A stretch of DNA of 6,903 nucleotides, from positions 1 through 6,903 of the forward strand of contig USLQ01000053.1 in assembly GCA_900555545.1 (NCBI GenBank). The letters are read 5' to 3'. Within the stretch, counting starts at the first letter, position 1. The number at the start of each line of letters is the position of its first letter. Source of the stretch: an uncultured Oscillospiraceae bacterium. GTDB lineage: Bacteria; Bacillota; Clostridia; Oscillospirales; Acutalibacteraceae. Under the pieces are notes generated by a model, which had not been told where the DNA came from, did not search any database, and saw only the letters and a list, made by a program, of their open reading frames with translations. Shown piece after piece: positions 5,628 to 6,903 of this stretch. A program made the translations under genes and the position numbers.

Positions 5628-6062
5628 ATGCCAATCACCGGCAAGGAATATGACAAAATGGCCCAAAAGGCATCCCCGCCGTCACACACCGCGCTCAACT
5701 GCCTGAAGGCGTTTTTGATCGGCGGGCTGATCTGTACGATCGGCGAGGGCTTCTATCAGCTCTATCTGTACGCCGGGCTCGATGACAAACAGGCACGCGC
5801 AGGCGTCACGGTTACGCTGATTACAATCACTGCGATTTTGACCGCACTGGGCGTCTTTGATAAAATCGCACGCCACGCCGGAGCGGGAACCATAGTCCCC
5901 ATCACCGGATTTGCAAACTCCGTCGTCTCCCCGGCGCTCGAGTTCCAGAGCGAGGGCCGGATCATGGGCACCGGCGTGCAGATGTTCACCATTGCCGGGC
6001 CGGTGATCGTCTACGGTACGGCTGCGGCAGTGCTCTACGGCCTGATTATCTATCTATATTGA
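5628..6062 (+). CDS. spoVAC: Stage V sporulation protein AC
   Basis: A 144-residue membrane protein of the SpoVA complex in the spore inner membrane. The complex imports Ca-dipicolinic acid into the forespore and releases it at germination; in Bacillus subtilis SpoVAC has been described as a mechanosensitive channel. Visible features are a short polar N-terminus, hydrophobic segments at about 25-48, 59-77, 84-104 and 113-142, and the family blocks CLKAFLIGGLICTIGE, LGVFDKIARHAGAGT, PITGFANS and SEGRIMGTG…FTIAGPVIVYG. Length is normal for SpoVAC. SpoVAE is a close paralogue with similar blocks, but the order directly before spoVAD identifies this as AC. The stop at 6060-6062 is 14 nt before spoVAD, so the two are cotranscribed. 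Expression in the forespore under sigma-G is expected from the family; only a weak candidate promoter is visible. Confidence 0.95.
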   Translation: MPITGKEYDKMAQKASPPSHTALNCLKAFLIGGLICTIGEGFYQLYLYAGLDDKQARAGVTVTLITITAILTALGVFDKIARHAGAGTIVPITGFANSVVSPALEFQSEGRIMGTGVQMFTIAGPVIVYGTAAAVLYGLIIYLY

Positions 6063-6076
6063 GGGGGGGAAGCCGT

Positions 6077-6903
6077 ATGCCAATCAGAACAGGGCGGTAT
6101 GTCCTGACATTGCCCTCCCGTCCGGTCATCGCGGGCAGTGCCGCCGTCGTGGGAAAAAAGGAGGGGGAGGGCCCGCTGGGGCAGGAGTTTGACCATATTT
6201 TTACCGATACCACAATGGGGGAACCCTCGTGGGAAAAGGCGGAGAGCGCCCTCGTACGCGAGGCGGTCATCCGCGCGCTGGCTAAGGCTTCCCTCTCCTC
6301 CGCGGAGATCGATGTGATCTTTTCCGGCGACCTGTTAAACCAATGCATCGCCACCACCTTCGGGCTGCGGGAACTGGATATTCCCTTTGCGGGGCTGTAT
6401 GGTGCGTGCTCCACCATGGCGCTCTCCCTGGCGATGGCGGCCGTTTTTACGGACAGCGGTGCAGCCAATAACGCCATCGCGTCCACGTCGTCACACTTCG
6501 CCTCCGCGGAAAAGCAGTTCCGCTATCCGCTCGAATATGGCGGCCAGCGCCCCCCTTCCGCCCAGTGGACTGCCACGGCGGCCGGTGCGGCTGTGGTGAG
6601 CAAGTCGGGCGGCGGCCCGCGGATTGAGCAGGTGCTCTTTGGCCGGATCCAAGATCTCGGGATCAAAGACGCCAACAATATGGGCGCCGCGATGGCGCCT
6701 GCGGCCTGCGCCACGATCGCGGACTTTTTACGCGATACAAACACTAAACCGACGGACTATGATATGATCCTCACGGGCGACCTCGGTGCTGTTGGTTCCA
6801 AGCTGCTGATCGAACTTTTACAGCAGCAGGAGGGGATCGACATCTCTCCGGTGCATGCGGACTGTGGCCTGATGCTCTACTCGCTCGATGAGCAGGATGT
6901 CAA
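6077..6903 (+). CDS. spoVAD: Stage V sporulation protein AD, 3'-truncated by the window edge
   Basis: The first 275 residues of a protein normally about 335-340 long; the frame is open to the window end. SpoVAD is a thiolase-fold protein associated with the spore inner membrane that binds dipicolinic acid and is needed for its uptake into the forespore. The start at ATG 6077 follows GAGGGGGGGA (6061-6070), which overlaps the spoVAC stop. Recognisable blocks: GRYVLTLPSRPVIAGSAAVVGKKEG is split here as GRYVLTLPSRPVIAG (6-20) and SAAVVGKKEG (21-30); DTTMGEPSWEKAES (44-57); DVIFSGDLLNQ (79-89); GLYGACSTM with Cys111, at the position of the thiolase nucleophile; ASTSSHFASAEKQFRYPLEYG; and ILTGDLGAVGS (231-241). 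It is not expected to be a thiolase enzyme. The next gene downstream would be spoVAE by family precedent. Confidence 0.96.
   Translation, partial: MPIRTGRYVLTLPSRPVIAGSAAVVGKKEGEGPLGQEFDHIFTDTTMGEPSWEKAESALVREAVIRALAKASLSSAEIDVIFSGDLLNQCIATTFGLRELDIPFAGLYGACSTMALSLAMAAVFTDSGAANNAIASTSSHFASAEKQFRYPLEYGGQRPPSAQWTATAAGAAVVSKSGGGPRIEQVLFGRIQDLGIKDANNMGAAMAPAACATIADFLRDTNTKPTDYDMILTGDLGAVGSKLLIELLQQQEGIDISPVHADCGLMLYSLDEQDV

Noticed and set aside
6046..6744. Minus-strand frames over spoVAC and spoVAD (6046-6486, 6523-6744)
   Set aside because: They are shadows of spoVAD, whose + strand frame is open from 6077 to the window end and matches the family throughout.

Overview
The window looks like chromosomal DNA from an anaerobic, spore-forming Firmicute of class Clostridia. 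The strongest evidence is a spoVAC-spoVAD pair not preceded by spoVAA/spoVAB, which is the clostridial arrangement. The fairly high GC of the galE, DUF4832 and spoVA genes and the strong GGAGG ribosome binding sites fit an Oscillospirales-like lineage, but that placement is inference. All six supported protein genes, plus the cut gene at each end, lie on the + strand.

Region 1 (1-772): the 3' two-thirds of galE, UDP-glucose 4-epimerase, ending in a terminator-like hairpin. Region 2 (about 791-2286): a DUF4874/DUF4832-type protein with a predicted TIM-barrel-like fold and no export signal, closed by a strong hairpin. Its ribosome binding site starts only a few bases after the galE hairpin, so it is probably expressed by read-through or through an unrecognised promoter.

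Region 3 (about 2340-5220): a compact three-gene operon. It starts with an AT-rich leader carrying an 11-bp direct repeat and interleaved palindromes, a likely operator. Then come a MarR-family regulator, an integral membrane protein with two DUF1538 repeats, and a protein made of two fused P-II-like domains. The genes are joined by two ATGA stop/start overlaps and closed by a textbook terminator. The layout suggests a membrane transporter whose activity is gated by a P-II-type sensor and whose expression is controlled by the MarR protein. Substrate and effector are unknown. This is the most interesting part of the window.

Region 4 (5221-5627): about 400 bp without an intact gene. It holds small inverted repeats and, on the minus strand, a stop-interrupted reading frame with a helix-turn-helix-like segment, possibly a decayed gene. 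Region 5 (5628-6903): spoVAC and the first 275 codons of spoVAD, components of the SpoVA machinery that moves dipicolinic acid (Ca-DPA) during sporulation and germination.

No tRNA, rRNA, CRISPR array, intact insertion sequence or riboswitch was recognised.
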